A stretch of DNA of 64,000 nt from Neptunicoccus cionae. Its GTDB lineage: Bacteria > Pseudomonadota > Alphaproteobacteria > Rhodobacterales > Rhodobacteraceae. Position numbers and translations under genes: made by a program. Below, in pieces: positions 54,649-63,519 of the stretch. The stretch's first letter is position 1. Every line of letters starts with the position of its first letter. The notes under the pieces were generated by a model that saw only the letters and a list, made by a program, of their open reading frames with translations, was not told where the DNA came from and searched no databases. The stretch lies in assembly GCF_014643735.1 (NCBI RefSeq), contig NZ_BMKA01000008.1, positions 47,239 through 111,238 on the forward strand, read 5' to 3'.

Positions 54649-56034
54649 TTATCGGGCGGACTGTGCGGTTTTGCGCGACGATCCCGTCAGAACCGCTGCA
54701 AAGCCGACCAGCAGGACCATCACACAAATCTGCAAAAGCTGCTCGTATTTGTGGCCCTCGATCAACAGCATGGCCACCAGTTCGTTGCCCCGCAGGAAAT
54801 ATGCCGCAGCGCCAAGCATCGCGGCCGCGAAAGCTGCCAGATAGGCCCAAGCCGCAATCTGCCGCCCGCCGATCAATCCAACCAGCAGCACAGGCGTCAG
54901 GAACATGGAGGCCGTGCCAGATACCGCCACCGCGTCAAACAGGCTTTGATTGCCCCAAAGCGTCAGCGCCGCGCCAAGCATGGCAAACACCAACATCGCA
55001 ATCCGCCCGCTGGCAATGGTGCGACGGGCGAGCCCGAGCTCCTCCACCACCAGCCGCGCGGCGGAAGACAGCGCGGAATCAAGCGTGGACAGGGCCGAAA
55101 CCAGAAGCGACACCATCAGGGCGCTGAACACCCAAGACGGCAACATCTGTGCCCAAGTCCCAAGAAGCTGGTTTTCATAGGCCGCCCCTTCCAGCGCCGC
55201 CTGAATACCAAAGAGCCCGAAAGCGACGATACACAGGGCAGAAATCCAGAAAGCGTGCAAAAAGCTGCGCCGCGTGGTTTGGGGATCACTGACAAAGCCG
55301 CGATCCATCATCACCGGATCATGAACCGGATAGGAAAACACCTGCAAGAAGGCCACCAACAGAAGAACCCAACCGTTGTAGCCACCAGACACGCCAGTAG
55401 CGGTTAGCGTTTCCATCGGATCAAAAAACGCGCTGGTCACAAGGCATATAAATGCCGCCCCGAACACCACCAGAAACACTAGCATCTGAACCACATCACT
55501 GCGCAGGGCAGCGCTTAGCCCGCCCCAAGCGGAATAGGCGAGCGCCAACAATCCCACCGCGATGACTGCGTAATCCTGATAGCCGGACATTTCCGGCAGC
55601 ACTGCCGTGAAAATCAGTCCCACCACAAGCAGATTGGCAAATACCTCGGACAACAGCCGCAAGGCGATCACCAGATTATAACAGGCAGTGCCCTGATTGC
55701 CGAACCGGTCTGTTAACCAGTCCTGCACCGACCGTGCGCCGCTTGCCCGCAGGCGCGCCACAATGAATCCGCCGGTCAGAAAAGACCCGTAATAGGCCGT
55801 GTAGGCCAGCACACCGGCGATACCGTAATAATACCCGAGGATTGCCGCGTTCATCAGCGATCTGGCAAAAATCCACGTCGTCACCTGACTGAGCACCAGC
55901 GTCCAAAGCGCAGGTTGCGCCCCCGTTCCGGTCTGCCCGCCATAGAAGCTCGCGACGGTAACCCGTCTAGGGGCTGCCAGAAGGCTTGCGATGACAATAA
56001 GGGCGAAAATTCCCAAGATAGTATAGGCCTGCAT
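54649..56034 (-). CDS. Sodium:solute symporter family protein
   Basis: 461 aa from ATG 56034 (GGAG upstream). Twelve to thirteen hydrophobic segments; SSF (LeuT-fold) pattern with the Na-site region SRTVASFYGGQTGTG-type (here VTVASFYGGQTGTGAQPALW), TTWIFARSLMNAAILGYYYG, and SALMVSLLVSALSTLDSALS, the last close to the SSF helix 8 signature with Ser residues for sodium. Substrate not predictable. It lies in the rplP-rpmC insertion. Confidence 0.82.
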   Translation of the reverse strand: MQAYTILGIFALIVIASLLAAPRRVTVASFYGGQTGTGAQPALWTLVLSQVTTWIFARSLMNAAILGYYYGIAGVLAYTAYYGSFLTGGFIVARLRASGARSVQDWLTDRFGNQGTACYNLVIALRLLSEVFANLLVVGLIFTAVLPEMSGYQDYAVIAVGLLALAYSAWGGLSAALRSDVVQMLVFLVVFGAAFICLVTSAFFDPMETLTATGVSGGYNGWVLLLVAFLQVFSYPVHDPVMMDRGFVSDPQTTRRSFLHAFWISALCIVAFGLFGIQAALEGAAYENQLLGTWAQMLPSWVFSALMVSLLVSALSTLDSALSSAARLVVEELGLARRTIASGRIAMLVFAMLGAALTLWGNQSLFDAVAVSGTASMFLTPVLLVGLIGGRQIAAWAYLAAFAAAMLGAAAYFLRGNELVAMLLIEGHKYEQLLQICVMVLLVGFAAVLTGSSRKTAQSAR

Positions 56035-56194
56035 GGCGTTCTCCGGCGGTTGCCTTATTCGCCTAGCAGGGTCTGTCATAACGCTCCAGTAACGTCACGG
56101 TGAACGGATTGAAGTCTTTTTCGTCCCTAGGTTTTGCTGGCTCTCGTGGAAGACACCTCTGGTCATCTGTGTAAATCGGGGGCAGTGTTAACCT

Positions 56195-56422
56195 ATGCCT
56201 ATTAAAGAAACCTTTCCAATTGACCAGATCCGCGTTCCGGTAAAACGTAAGAAGACGCTTGAACCGGCGAAGGTGGACGCGCTGGCAGAGGATATTCTGG
56301 AAAACGGCCAGATCACCCCGATCCGCGTGCGTGAAGGCAAAACCGGCGGCTACGTCCTGATAGAAGGCTATCACCGGCTGGAAGCACTACGTGCGCTCGG
56401 CGAGGAAACTGTAGAGGGCTAA
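56195..56422 (+). CDS. Orphan ParB/Srx-fold small protein
   Basis: 75 aa consisting only of a ParB N-terminal (ParBc) domain: FPIDQIRVPVKRKKTLEPAK, LAEDILENGQITPIRVREGK, then YVLIEGYHRLEALRALGEE with the nucleotide-binding GxHR-type motif as EGYHRLEA. No HTH or C-terminal domain, so it is not a partition protein. Stand-alone ParBc domains can bind CTP/ATP or act as nucleases or sulfiredoxin-like enzymes. It lies 75 bases upstream of the NYN RNase gene in the same direction. Confidence 0.8.
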   Translation: MPIKETFPIDQIRVPVKRKKTLEPAKVDALAEDILENGQITPIRVREGKTGGYVLIEGYHRLEALRALGEETVEG

Positions 56423-56497
56423 GAGGTGCATGCTCGTCTGCATTAACCAAACCGCCCCCCAATAGACACGAATTAATTTAAAATACCGAAGACTATT

Positions 56498-57277
56498 ATG
56501 ACGAATACCCCCCAAACGCTCGGCGAAGCATTGAACCGCCTTACCATCACCCCCCCAGCCCCGTGGCACATCGCACTGCGACGGTTGGCCATTCTGCTCG
56601 TCAGTCTGATTGCAGCGATTTTTGCTTATAAGGTCTTTCAGCACAAAGCCGCACCGCTGATCGCTCTGGCCGTTACGCCCCTGCTGTCAATGCTCTTCCC
56701 GCTCCGGCACAGCCAGCGGCGGCACTGGTTGTTAAAACTTGACAGGCACGGCTTGCTCCAACACTTGCAGTTGGACGCCAAGACCGCAGTGTTCGATGGA
56801 AGCAACATTTATCATCTCGGCTTAAAGCAGAACGTCGGCCCGCTTCCGCTGCGTGCATTGGCAGACCGGTTGCGCGAAGAAGGCTACCGGATCGTCTGCT
56901 TTTTTGATGCGAACATCTATTTTACCCTGCGCGACAACGGGAATATTCCCCCTCGCAGCGGCAGGTTCCATCCCAACATGCTGTGCGATGCTTTCGGGCT
57001 GTCAGCGCTTGAAATTTACGTTGTTCCCAAAGGTGTCCAGGCCGATAAATTCATCGTCGAAACCCTGTCTCATCTGCCCATATCCTTTGCCGTCACAAAT
57101 GACAGGTTCCGTGACTACGAAGCACAATACAGCCTGCTGCGGGAGAGCAATGACTGGCGCAAGGGTGTCACCTTGAAGGGCGGCACCATCCAGCTTTACC
57201 AGCATCGGTTCAACCCCCCGCTGGAGCTGTCGGCCCAAAAGCGAAAAACCCCCCGACCGGCAGGTCGGAGGGTTTAA
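56498..57277 (+). CDS. Membrane-anchored NYN (Zc3h12a-type) ribonuclease-like protein
   Basis: 259 aa. Two membrane helices (about 29-46 and 52-67) followed by a basic linker and a PIN/NYN domain from residue 97. The acidic metal site and family motifs are complete: AVFDGSNIYHL (98-107), CFFDANIYFTLR (134-145), VPKGVQADKFIVETL (176-190) and VTNDRFRDYEAQY (199-211), the last matching the Zc3h12a/Regnase RNase signature. The catalytic part should face the cytoplasm. It probably cleaves RNA. Its 3' end contains the terminator. Co-directional with the ParB-fold gene, both against the ribosomal genes. Confidence 0.75.
   Translation: MTNTPQTLGEALNRLTITPPAPWHIALRRLAILLVSLIAAIFAYKVFQHKAAPLIALAVTPLLSMLFPLRHSQRRHWLLKLDRHGLLQHLQLDAKTAVFDGSNIYHLGLKQNVGPLPLRALADRLREEGYRIVCFFDANIYFTLRDNGNIPPRSGRFHPNMLCDAFGLSALEIYVVPKGVQADKFIVETLSHLPISFAVTNDRFRDYEAQYSLLRESNDWRKGVTLKGGTIQLYQHRFNPPLELSAQKRKTPRPAGRRV
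57246..57275 (+). terminator. Terminator overlapping the end of the NYN gene
   Basis: AAACCCCCCGACC with GGTCGGAGGGTTT, 13-bp stem with one mismatch and a GGCA loop; it lies inside the last codons, encoding the Arg/Pro-rich C-terminus. Confidence 0.8.
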
Positions 57278-57286
57278 AATCCTATC

Positions 57287-57310
57287 GTAGGTCGGGCTTC
57301 AGCCCGACAC
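57287..57310 (+). repeat. REP-type palindrome, copy 4 (rplP edge of the 5-kb insertion)
   Basis: GTAG, GTCGGGCT, TC, AGCCCGAC, AC: identical to copy 1. It ends 4 bases before the rplP stop codon. Confidence 0.8.
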
Positions 57311-57313
57311 CAC

Positions 57314-57727
57314 TTACCAGTCTTCGCGTTGAACGACGCGGGTTTTAACCGGCAGCTTCATTGCAGCAAGGCGCAGGGCCTCACGTGCAACAGCGTCGGA
57401 AACACCATCGATTTCAAACATGATCCGGCCCGGCTTAACTTTGGCTGCCCAAAATTCAACGGAACCTTTACCTTTACCCATCCGAACTTCGGTAGGTTTT
57501 TTGGTTACTGGCAGATCAGGGAAAATCCGGATCCAAACACGGCCCTGACGTTTCATGTGACGTGTCATCGCGCGGCGAGCCGCTTCGATCTGACGTGCAG
57601 TGATCCGCTCGGGTTCGATAGTTTTCAGGCCATAAGACCCAAAGTTCAGATCGGAACCGCCTTTGGCCAGACCGTGGATACGGCCCTTAAACGCCTTGCG
57701 GAATTTGGTACGCTTTGGTGAAAGCAT
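57314..57727 (-). CDS. rplP: 50S ribosomal protein L16
   Basis: 137 aa uL16. [40 protein letters not shown] and [20 protein letters not shown], with the tRNA-contacting loop Arg. It is the last gene before the 5-kb insertion; rpmC would follow directly in the canonical order. Confidence 0.98.
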   Translation of the reverse strand: MLSPKRTKFRKAFKGRIHGLAKGGSDLNFGSYGLKTIEPERITARQIEAARRAMTRHMKRQGRVWIRIFPDLPVTKKPTEVRMGKGKGSVEFWAAKVKPGRIMFEIDGVSDAVAREALRLAAMKLPVKTRVVQREDW

Positions 57728-57739
57728 CTCTCTGTCTCC

Positions 57740-58441
57740 TTAGCGACGAGGTGGACGCGATGGTCCGCCTTCTTGCATTTCAGCCTGACGACGTTCACGG
57801 GCGGATGGATCGTGCTCCATGATCTCGCCTTTGAAAATCATTACTTTGATGCCGATGATACCATAAGCTGTCAGACCTTCGGCCCGTGCATAATCGATGT
57901 CCGCACGCAGTGTGTGCAGCGGAACGCGACCTTCACGATACCATTCAGTCCGCGCGATTTCAGCACCACCCAGACGGCCGGCACAGTTGATACGGATACC
58001 AAGGGCACCCATACGCATCGCGTTTTGAACAGCGCGTTTCATGGCACGACGGAAAGACACACGACGTTCCAGTTGCTGTGCAACACTTTCGGCAACCAGC
58101 TGCGCATCCAGCTCTGGCTTGCGAACTTCAACAATGTTGAGGTGCAATTCAGAGTCTGTCAGGTTGGACAGCTTCTTGCGCAGTGTTTCGATGTCAGCAC
58201 CTTTTTTGCCGATGATCACACCCGGACGAGCCGAATGGATTGTCACGCGGCATTTCTTGTGCGGACGCTCGATGATCACACGTGCGATACCTGCTTGCGC
58301 GCATTCTTTCTTGATGAATTCGCGAATTTTCAGGTCTTCGTGCAACAGATCGCCGTATTCTGCCTTATTGGCATACCAGCGGCTGTCCCATGTGCGGTTG
58401 ACTTGCAGACGGAAGCCAATTGGATTGATCTTCTGACCCAT
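57740..58441 (-). CDS. rpsC: 30S ribosomal protein S3
   Basis: 233 aa uS3 at the mRNA entry. [22 protein letters not shown] domain [19 protein letters not shown], and the C-terminal [20 protein letters not shown]. It shares one base with the rplV stop. Confidence 0.98.
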   Translation of the reverse strand: MGQKINPIGFRLQVNRTWDSRWYANKAEYGDLLHEDLKIREFIKKECAQAGIARVIIERPHKKCRVTIHSARPGVIIGKKGADIETLRKKLSNLTDSELHLNIVEVRKPELDAQLVAESVAQQLERRVSFRRAMKRAVQNAMRMGALGIRINCAGRLGGAEIARTEWYREGRVPLHTLRADIDYARAEGLTAYGIIGIKVMIFKGEIMEHDPSARERRQAEMQEGGPSRPPRR

Positions 58442-58824
58442 TATGCTTGCTCCTCTGCTGGCTGACGCACCAGAATAGTGACTTGTGCGAAAGGCTTCAG
58501 GATGCGGCCATAACGACCACGTGCCCGAGGACGTCCACGCTTCATGACAAGGTTCTTGCCGACGTAGGCTTCTGCAACGATCAGTTCGTCAACATCCAGA
58601 CCGTGGTTGTTCTCTGCGTTGGCAATCGCGGATTGCAGCGTCTTGCGAACGTCTGCGGCGATGCGTTTCTTGGAGAACGTCAAATCGGCCAGAGCTTTTT
58701 CAACTGGTTTGTTGCGGATCAATTGCGCCACAAGATTCAGCTTTTGAGGGCTGGTTTTCAGCATACGAGAAACGGCAAACGCTTCGTTCTCTGCTACGCG
58801 ACGGGGGTTCTTAGACTTTCCCAT
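58441..58824 (-). CDS. rplV: 50S ribosomal protein L22
   Basis: 127 aa uL22, lines the exit tunnel. [20 protein letters not shown], then [20 protein letters not shown] and the loop [19 protein letters not shown]. It is 3 bases after rpsS. Confidence 0.98.
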   Translation of the reverse strand: MGKSKNPRRVAENEAFAVSRMLKTSPQKLNLVAQLIRNKPVEKALADLTFSKKRIAADVRKTLQSAIANAENNHGLDVDELIVAEAYVGKNLVMKRGRPRARGRYGRILKPFAQVTILVRQPAEEQA

Positions 58825-58827
58825 GGC

Positions 58828-59106
58828 TTACTTCCGTTTCGCTTTTTTGTCCGCAGCGTGCCCGTAATAGGTGCGCGATGGGGAGTATTCACCGAACTTC
58901 TGGCCGATCATGTCTTCTGACACGTTGACGGGAATGTGCTTTTTGCCGTTGTAAACGCCAAAAGTCAGACCCACGAACTGTGGCAGGATCGTCGAACGAC
59001 GAGACCAGATTTTGATTACTTCTTTGCGGCCGGATTCCCGAGTCTTTTCTGCTTTCTTAAGCACATAAGCATCGACAAAAGGGCCCTTCCATACTGAACG
59101 AGGCAT
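58828..59106 (-). CDS. rpsS: 30S ribosomal protein S19
   Basis: 92 aa uS19. [32 protein letters not shown]-type block ([20 protein letters not shown]) and the C-terminal [20 protein letters not shown]. It is 3 bases after rplB. Confidence 0.98.
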   Translation of the reverse strand: MPRSVWKGPFVDAYVLKKAEKTRESGRKEVIKIWSRRSTILPQFVGLTFGVYNGKKHIPVNVSEDMIGQKFGEYSPSRTYYGHAADKKAKRK

Positions 59107-59109
59107 CTG

Positions 59110-59949
59110 TTAACGACCCTTCTTCTTGGCGTGACGGGACCGGACAATGTATTTGTCCGTGGTCTTGTTGCTGCGGGTGCGTGCACCCTTTGTAGGCTTA
59201 CCCCAAGGCGATACAGGGTGACGACCACCGGATGTACGACCTTCACCACCACCATGCGGGTGATCAACAGGGTTCATAACCACACCGCGCACGGAAGGAC
59301 GGATGCCTTTGTGACGGTTGCGGCCAGCTTTACCGAAGTTCTGGTTGGAGTTGTCGGGGTTGGAAACCGCGCCAACTGTGGCCAGACATTCCTGACGAAC
59401 GAGACGCAGCTCGCCCGAGGACAGGCGGATCTGTGCGTAGGAACCGTCACGACCAACGAACTGAGCGTAAGTACCAGCAGCACGGGCGATTTGACCGCCT
59501 TTGCCTGGCTTCAGCTCGATGTTGTGGATGATTGTACCAATTGGCAGACCTGTGAACGGCATAGTGTTGCCCGGCTTCACGTCAGCCTTTGCCGAAGAGA
59601 TCACCTGATCACCAATAGCCAGACGCTGTGGTGCGATGATATAGGCCTGCTGGCCGTCTTCGTATTTGATAAGTGCGATGAACGCGGTCCGGTTCGGGTC
59701 ATATTCGATCCGAATTACCGTGGCCGGTACATCCATTTTGTTGCGTTTGAAATCAACGATACGGTACAGGCGTTTCGCCCCACCGCCCTTGCGACGCATC
59801 GTGATCCGCCCGGTGTTGTTACGTCCGCCGTTCTTGGTCAAACCCTGTGTGAGGGCTTTGACCGGACGGCCTTTGTACAATTCCGAACGGTCGATCAGTA
59901 CCAGTCCACGCTGGCCCGGCGTCGTTGGTTTATACGACTTAAGTGCCAT
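59110..59949 (-). CDS. rplB: 50S ribosomal protein L2
   Basis: 279 aa uL2 of the peptidyl transferase centre, started at ATG 59949 (GGAAGA upstream; the longer frame is spacer). [40 protein letters not shown], and the catalytic-centre region [20 protein letters not shown]. Its normal upstream neighbour rplW is 1.8 kb away across an inserted gene and a terminator, so it must have its own promoter in 59950-60377. Confidence 0.98.
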   Translation of the reverse strand: MALKSYKPTTPGQRGLVLIDRSELYKGRPVKALTQGLTKNGGRNNTGRITMRRKGGGAKRLYRIVDFKRNKMDVPATVIRIEYDPNRTAFIALIKYEDGQQAYIIAPQRLAIGDQVISSAKADVKPGNTMPFTGLPIGTIIHNIELKPGKGGQIARAAGTYAQFVGRDGSYAQIRLSSGELRLVRQECLATVGAVSNPDNSNQNFGKAGRNRHKGIRPSVRGVVMNPVDHPHGGGEGRTSGGRHPVSPWGKPTKGARTRSNKTTDKYIVRSRHAKKKGR

Positions 59950-60176
59950 TCTTACTGTCTTCCGTATATAGCGCAGGCAAACGAGCCTGCTATGGTTAAG
60001 GACCCCGAAGGTTCCAGAGTATAGGCCCCCGAAGGTGCCCGAAGTGCGGTTGGCAAAAAACTGTTCGCCAAAAACAACAACGCCCCAGACGAATCTAGGA
60101 CGGTGCAGATGGTGGCTTTTAGGAAAGAGGCGGCTTTGGGTCAAGGGTTAAAGGGGAAGAGCCAGCTAGAAACAAG

Positions 60177-60317
60177 CCGTGCCAGCGCCGACCCGCGGGG
60201 TGGCGCTCCGCACGTCAATGACGACCCCTTTATCCCGCCAAATTCCAACATCCTATCAGAGCCGCACCGAACCCATCCATAGCGCCGCCCCAAAGGGGCG
60301 GGTCGGCGCTGGCACGG
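60177..60317. repeat. MITE-like 141-base element with perfect 20-base terminal inverted repeats
   Basis: The ends CCGTGCCAGCGCCGACCCGC (60177-60196) and its exact reverse complement (60298-60317) bracket 101 bases containing a further CCGCCCC, AAA, GGGGCGG hairpin (60284-60300). No open frame inside. It lies in the 428-base spacer 59950-60377 upstream of rplB. That spacer otherwise holds a duplicated CCCGAAGGT motif (around 60004 and 60030), a short GCAGGC/GCCTGC hairpin near 59973-59990 and no gene. Confidence 0.65.
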
Positions 60318-60377
60318 TGGCCTGCGGCCTTGATTCCGCGCTTGAAATAAATCTTCTTTTAACAGCGTAGCTCTCTT

Positions 60378-61568
60378 TTACAGCTTGAACTTCTTAAGTT
60401 CCTCGTAGTTCGCATCTGAAGCGATAAATGTTACTAAGAATTCAACCCATCTATCAGAATAGGTATAGTCACCATGTGCCTCGTGGTAGATACAATAGTC
60501 TTTGTTTGTATTTTCAGGCTGAGCCACACTTGGCCTTGGTCGAATATCAAACTTCCTCCAAGCTTGTGTATGATTGTGCATTGTAAATGCCCTACCAGAT
60601 TGTTGCCGCACCAAATCTGCGGCAACACCTGCTTTGTTTGGATAAAGTTTGTCAGAAATCTCGTTCTTTATTAGAACTTTACGAACTTCTTCCGCATCCT
60701 CGTCAGTTGGATGGACAAACTTGATGTGAGACTTTGACTTAGTTGAATTCTCAAATGTGTAGACTACACGGAAACGGTACTCGATGTCTGACAACCGATC
60801 TTCACCTAGGCCGTCGTCGATTTCTTTTTCCAATGCGCTGATATGTGCTGGAACTTCATATTTTTGAACTTGAGTGAGTTGATCAAAGTCCATTTTGGCA
60901 AATTGTAGGGAAAATGATAAGTCGTTACTCAGCGCTTTGTCAGCTCCAAATAGTTCGCAGATTGTTTTATCAAAGTTCAGGCAACACGCTTGAAAAATGG
61001 ATAGAAATCGAATGTCTGACCGTCTGAAAAGAGTGTGTTCAACAGTATCTCTTATCCTTTTAAGGCTTTCTAGATTATCCTTTATGCCTTGGGAAATAGG
61101 GCAATCACTTCTAGTTGTCATTTGGCTCAGCAGTAACGATCGCCCATCGCTTTGAATAATAGGAACGCCTTTTCGCTCATAATATTCGTGTAGTAAATAT
61201 GTCCAAGCTATGTTGGCCTGTACCGCAAAAACCTCGGCTTTAAATCTTAAAGTTGGGCTATTGAATACTTGAACCGCCAAAAGCATCGCTTCGCGAGCTC
61301 GGATTAGTCTTTCATCTTCATAAAGATTCAAGCCGGTCTGAGGATCAAAAGCCTTTTTTTTCAGCTTGTAAAATTCAAGCGCCTCATCACTGGCAGCTAC
61401 AATTGTATTATCCCGCTTGACTTCTGTAATCCGCGCCGAATTTATCGTTGCTTTGCGCCCAATATTGACGAGGGCTTGAATATCTTGATTGCGCTCACTC
61501 TTTGCCAAAAAACCTTTTACAACCTTTTTTTCTTCAGCAGTTAACGCACCTTCTGCTCGCCTAATCAT
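60378..61568 (-). CDS. DUF3644 / HEPN-like protein inserted in the S10 operon
   Basis: 396 aa from ATG 61568 (a TTG at 61580 is also open). The region AIELFNSPT-type (here LLAVQVFNSPTLRFKAEVFA) followed by NIAWTYLLHEYYERKGVPI matches DUF3644, and RIRDTVEHTLF gives an Arg-x4-His arrangement as in HEPN RNases. The N-terminal IQALVNIGRKATINSARITE block is seen in several defence-associated proteins. The gene is visibly AT-richer than its neighbours, suggesting recent transfer. A role in phage defence or toxin-like RNA cleavage is inference. It is a singleton with no antitoxin-like partner. Confidence 0.7.
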   Translation of the reverse strand: MIRRAEGALTAEEKKVVKGFLAKSERNQDIQALVNIGRKATINSARITEVKRDNTIVAASDEALEFYKLKKKAFDPQTGLNLYEDERLIRAREAMLLAVQVFNSPTLRFKAEVFAVQANIAWTYLLHEYYERKGVPIIQSDGRSLLLSQMTTRSDCPISQGIKDNLESLKRIRDTVEHTLFRRSDIRFLSIFQACCLNFDKTICELFGADKALSNDLSFSLQFAKMDFDQLTQVQKYEVPAHISALEKEIDDGLGEDRLSDIEYRFRVVYTFENSTKSKSHIKFVHPTDEDAEEVRKVLIKNEISDKLYPNKAGVAADLVRQQSGRAFTMHNHTQAWRKFDIRPRPSVAQPENTNKDYCIYHEAHGDYTYSDRWVEFLVTFIASDANYEELKKFKL

Positions 61569-61662
61569 TATTTGCCCCAAAAAATATTTTCAATATTCCA
61601 ACAAACATGCTTTAGCAGAGAATAATATTCAACTTTCAAGAGAGTAATTTTTAGCCCCCCAA

Positions 61663-61692
61663 CAAAAAAGCCCCGGCTTCACAGCAGGGGCT
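61663..61692 (-). terminator. Terminator after rplW
   Basis: Minus strand AGCCCC, 12-base loop, GGGGCT, then TTTTT: a six-pair stem with a six-T tail, 54 bases after the rplW stop. It would end the rpsJ-rplC-rplD-rplW message before the inserted gene and rplB. Confidence 0.7.
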
Positions 61693-61708
61693 CTCTCAAT
61701 TTCAAACC

Positions 61709-61732
61709 GTAGGTCGGGCTTCAGCCCGACAC
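61709..61732 (+). repeat. REP-type palindrome, copy 5 (rplW edge of the DUF3644 insertion)
   Basis: GTAG, GTCGGGCT, TC, AGCCCGAC, AC: identical to copies 1 and 4. It lies between the terminator and the rplW stop, 14 bases from the stop. Confidence 0.8.
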
Positions 61733-61745
61733 ACGCAAGATCGGC

Positions 61746-62042
61746 TTAAAGACCGGTAGACACGTCGATAGTGTTACCTTCTTCCAGCGTCACATAAGCC
61801 TTTTTAACGTCTTTGCGTTGGCCCAGTTTGCCGCGGAACCGCTTTACCTTGCCTTTGGTGATGGTTGTGTTCACAGCCTTCACCTTGACATTAAACAGGC
61901 CTTCAACAGCCTCTTTGATTTGCGGTTTGTTCGCGTCGATTGCCACTTCAAAAACAACAGCGTTATGCTCGGAAGCCATTGTTGCTTTTTCGGTGATGAT
62001 CGGCTTGCGGATCACGTCGTAGAGTTCAGCTTTATCGCTCAT
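61746..62042 (-). CDS. rplW: 50S ribosomal protein L23
   Basis: 98 aa uL23 at the tunnel exit, docking site for trigger factor and [23 protein letters not shown], the middle [20 protein letters not shown] and [19 protein letters not shown]. It overlaps rplD by 4 bases. Confidence 0.98.
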   Translation of the reverse strand: MSDKAELYDVIRKPIITEKATMASEHNAVVFEVAIDANKPQIKEAVEGLFNVKVKAVNTTITKGKVKRFRGKLGQRKDVKKAYVTLEEGNTIDVSTGL

Positions 62043-62659
62043 TTCAAACGAGCCTCCAATGCTTCAACGCCAGCTTTGGTCAGGACCAGAGTGTCGCTTT
62101 TCAGGATGTCATACACGTTGGCACCTTGGCTTGGCAGAACGTTCACACCGTCGATGTTGCGGGCGGCCAATGCAAAGTTTGCATTCACTTCCGAACCGTC
62201 AACGATCAGCGCGCGCTTCCAGCCGAGGTTTTTAACAGCCTTCGCCAGATCACCGGTTTTGGCAGTTGCCATATCGGCGTTGTCCAGAATGACCAGTTCA
62301 CCAGCAGTCATCTTTGCAGACAGTGCGTGACGCAGTCCCAGCTTGCGGAACTTTTTGGTCAGGTCGTGTGCGTGGCTACGAGGTGTCGGGCCTTTGTAAA
62401 CGCCACCACCGCGGAAGATCGGAGCCGAGCGAGCACCGTGGCGTGCGCCACCTGTACCTTTTTGGCGATAGATCTTCTTGGTGGAATAGCTGACTTCGGA
62501 CCGTGTCTTAACTTTGTGTGTCCCTTGCTGGCGTTTGGCCAGTTGGTAACGCACAACACGGTGCAGAATGTCTTTACGTGGCTCCAGGCCAAAGATCGCC
62601 TCGTCGAGGTCGACCGAGCCCGCTTTACCAGCGTCCAGTTTGATCACGTCGAGTTTCAT
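62039..62659 (-). CDS. rplD: 50S ribosomal protein L4
   Basis: 206 aa uL4; the extended loop [20 protein letters not shown] lines the exit tunnel. In E. coli L4 also represses the S10 operon. It overlaps rplC by 4 bases and rplW by 4 bases. Confidence 0.98.
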   Translation of the reverse strand: MKLDVIKLDAGKAGSVDLDEAIFGLEPRKDILHRVVRYQLAKRQQGTHKVKTRSEVSYSTKKIYRQKGTGGARHGARSAPIFRGGGVYKGPTPRSHAHDLTKKFRKLGLRHALSAKMTAGELVILDNADMATAKTGDLAKAVKNLGWKRALIVDGSEVNANFALAARNIDGVNVLPSQGANVYDILKSDTLVLTKAGVEALEARLK

Positions 62660-63504
62660 TCTCCGCCTTCCTTCTTCTCAGCGTCAGCAGCAATTTCTGC
62701 TTCGGCAGTTTTCAGAGCAGCTTCTTCAGCGGCAGCAGCTTCGGCAGCGGCAGCTTCGGCTGCTGCGGCTTCTTCAGCAGCGGCTTCGGCAGCAGCTTCT
62801 TCAGCGGCTTTTGCAGCAGCAGCAGCGGCAGAGCGCAGTGCGGCAGGCAGAATGGCACTTTCAGGGAACGGCTTCTTGACCGCATCCTTAACAGTAACCC
62901 AGCAGCCTTTGGACCCGGGAACCGCGCCTTTGATCATCAGCAGACCGCGTTCGCTGTCTGTTTTAACCACTTGCAGGTTTTGGGTTGTCACGCGGGCAGC
63001 ACCCATGTGACCGGCCATTTTCTTACCTTTGAAAACCTTACCAGGATCTTGACACTGACCCGTGGAACCGTGCGAACGGTGAGAGATGGACACACCGTGT
63101 GTCGCCCGCAGACCACCAAAGTTCCAACGCTTCATCGCACCGGCAAAACCTTTACCGATGGATGTACCGGAAACGTCCACGAATTGACCCTCAAAGTAGT
63201 GATCAGCGATGATTTCTTCGCCAACTTCGATCAGGTTTTCAGGGGACACGCGGAATTCCGCGATCTTCCGTTTTGGTTCTACCTTAGCAGCAGCAAAGTG
63301 ACCGCGCATCGCTGCGGATGTGCGTTTTACTTTTGCAGCACCGGCACCCAGCTGAACAGCTGTGTAGCCGTCTTTTTCGCCAGTGCGTTGTGCAACAACT
63401 TGCAGGTTTTCCATTTGAAGAACGGTTACAGGAACCTGTTTGCCGTCCTCCATAAACAAGCGGGTCATGCCCAACTTCTTTGCGATAACTCCAGAGCGCA
63501 ACAT
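62656..63504 (-). CDS. rplC: 50S ribosomal protein L3 with long Ala/Glu-rich C-terminal tail
   Basis: 282 aa from ATG 63504 (an ATG three codons earlier at 63513 sits too close to its GGGGG). Core uL3: [20 protein letters not shown], the signature [40 protein letters not shown]. After residue about 230 comes a 52-residue tail made almost only of Ala and Glu, roughly five AAAAEE-type repeats, ending in AEKKEGGE. The tail is absent from E. coli L3 and probably extends from the ribosome surface as a helix. Confidence 0.97.
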   Translation of the reverse strand: MLRSGVIAKKLGMTRLFMEDGKQVPVTVLQMENLQVVAQRTGEKDGYTAVQLGAGAAKVKRTSAAMRGHFAAAKVEPKRKIAEFRVSPENLIEVGEEIIADHYFEGQFVDVSGTSIGKGFAGAMKRWNFGGLRATHGVSISHRSHGSTGQCQDPGKVFKGKKMAGHMGAARVTTQNLQVVKTDSERGLLMIKGAVPGSKGCWVTVKDAVKKPFPESAILPAALRSAAAAAAKAAEEAAAEAAAEEAAAAEAAAAEAAAAEEAALKTAEAEIAADAEKKEGGE

Positions 63505-63519
63505 ATTATTCATGCCCCC

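Noticed and set aside
40992-61732. Regularly recurring palindromes considered as a dispersed CRISPR-like array
   Set aside because: Copies are kilobases apart with genes between them; no spacers and no cas genes.
62674-62830. Alternating GCT/GCA/TTC tract that might be a tandem DNA repeat
   Set aside because: It is the codon pattern of the L3 Ala/Glu tail; reported as a protein feature instead.
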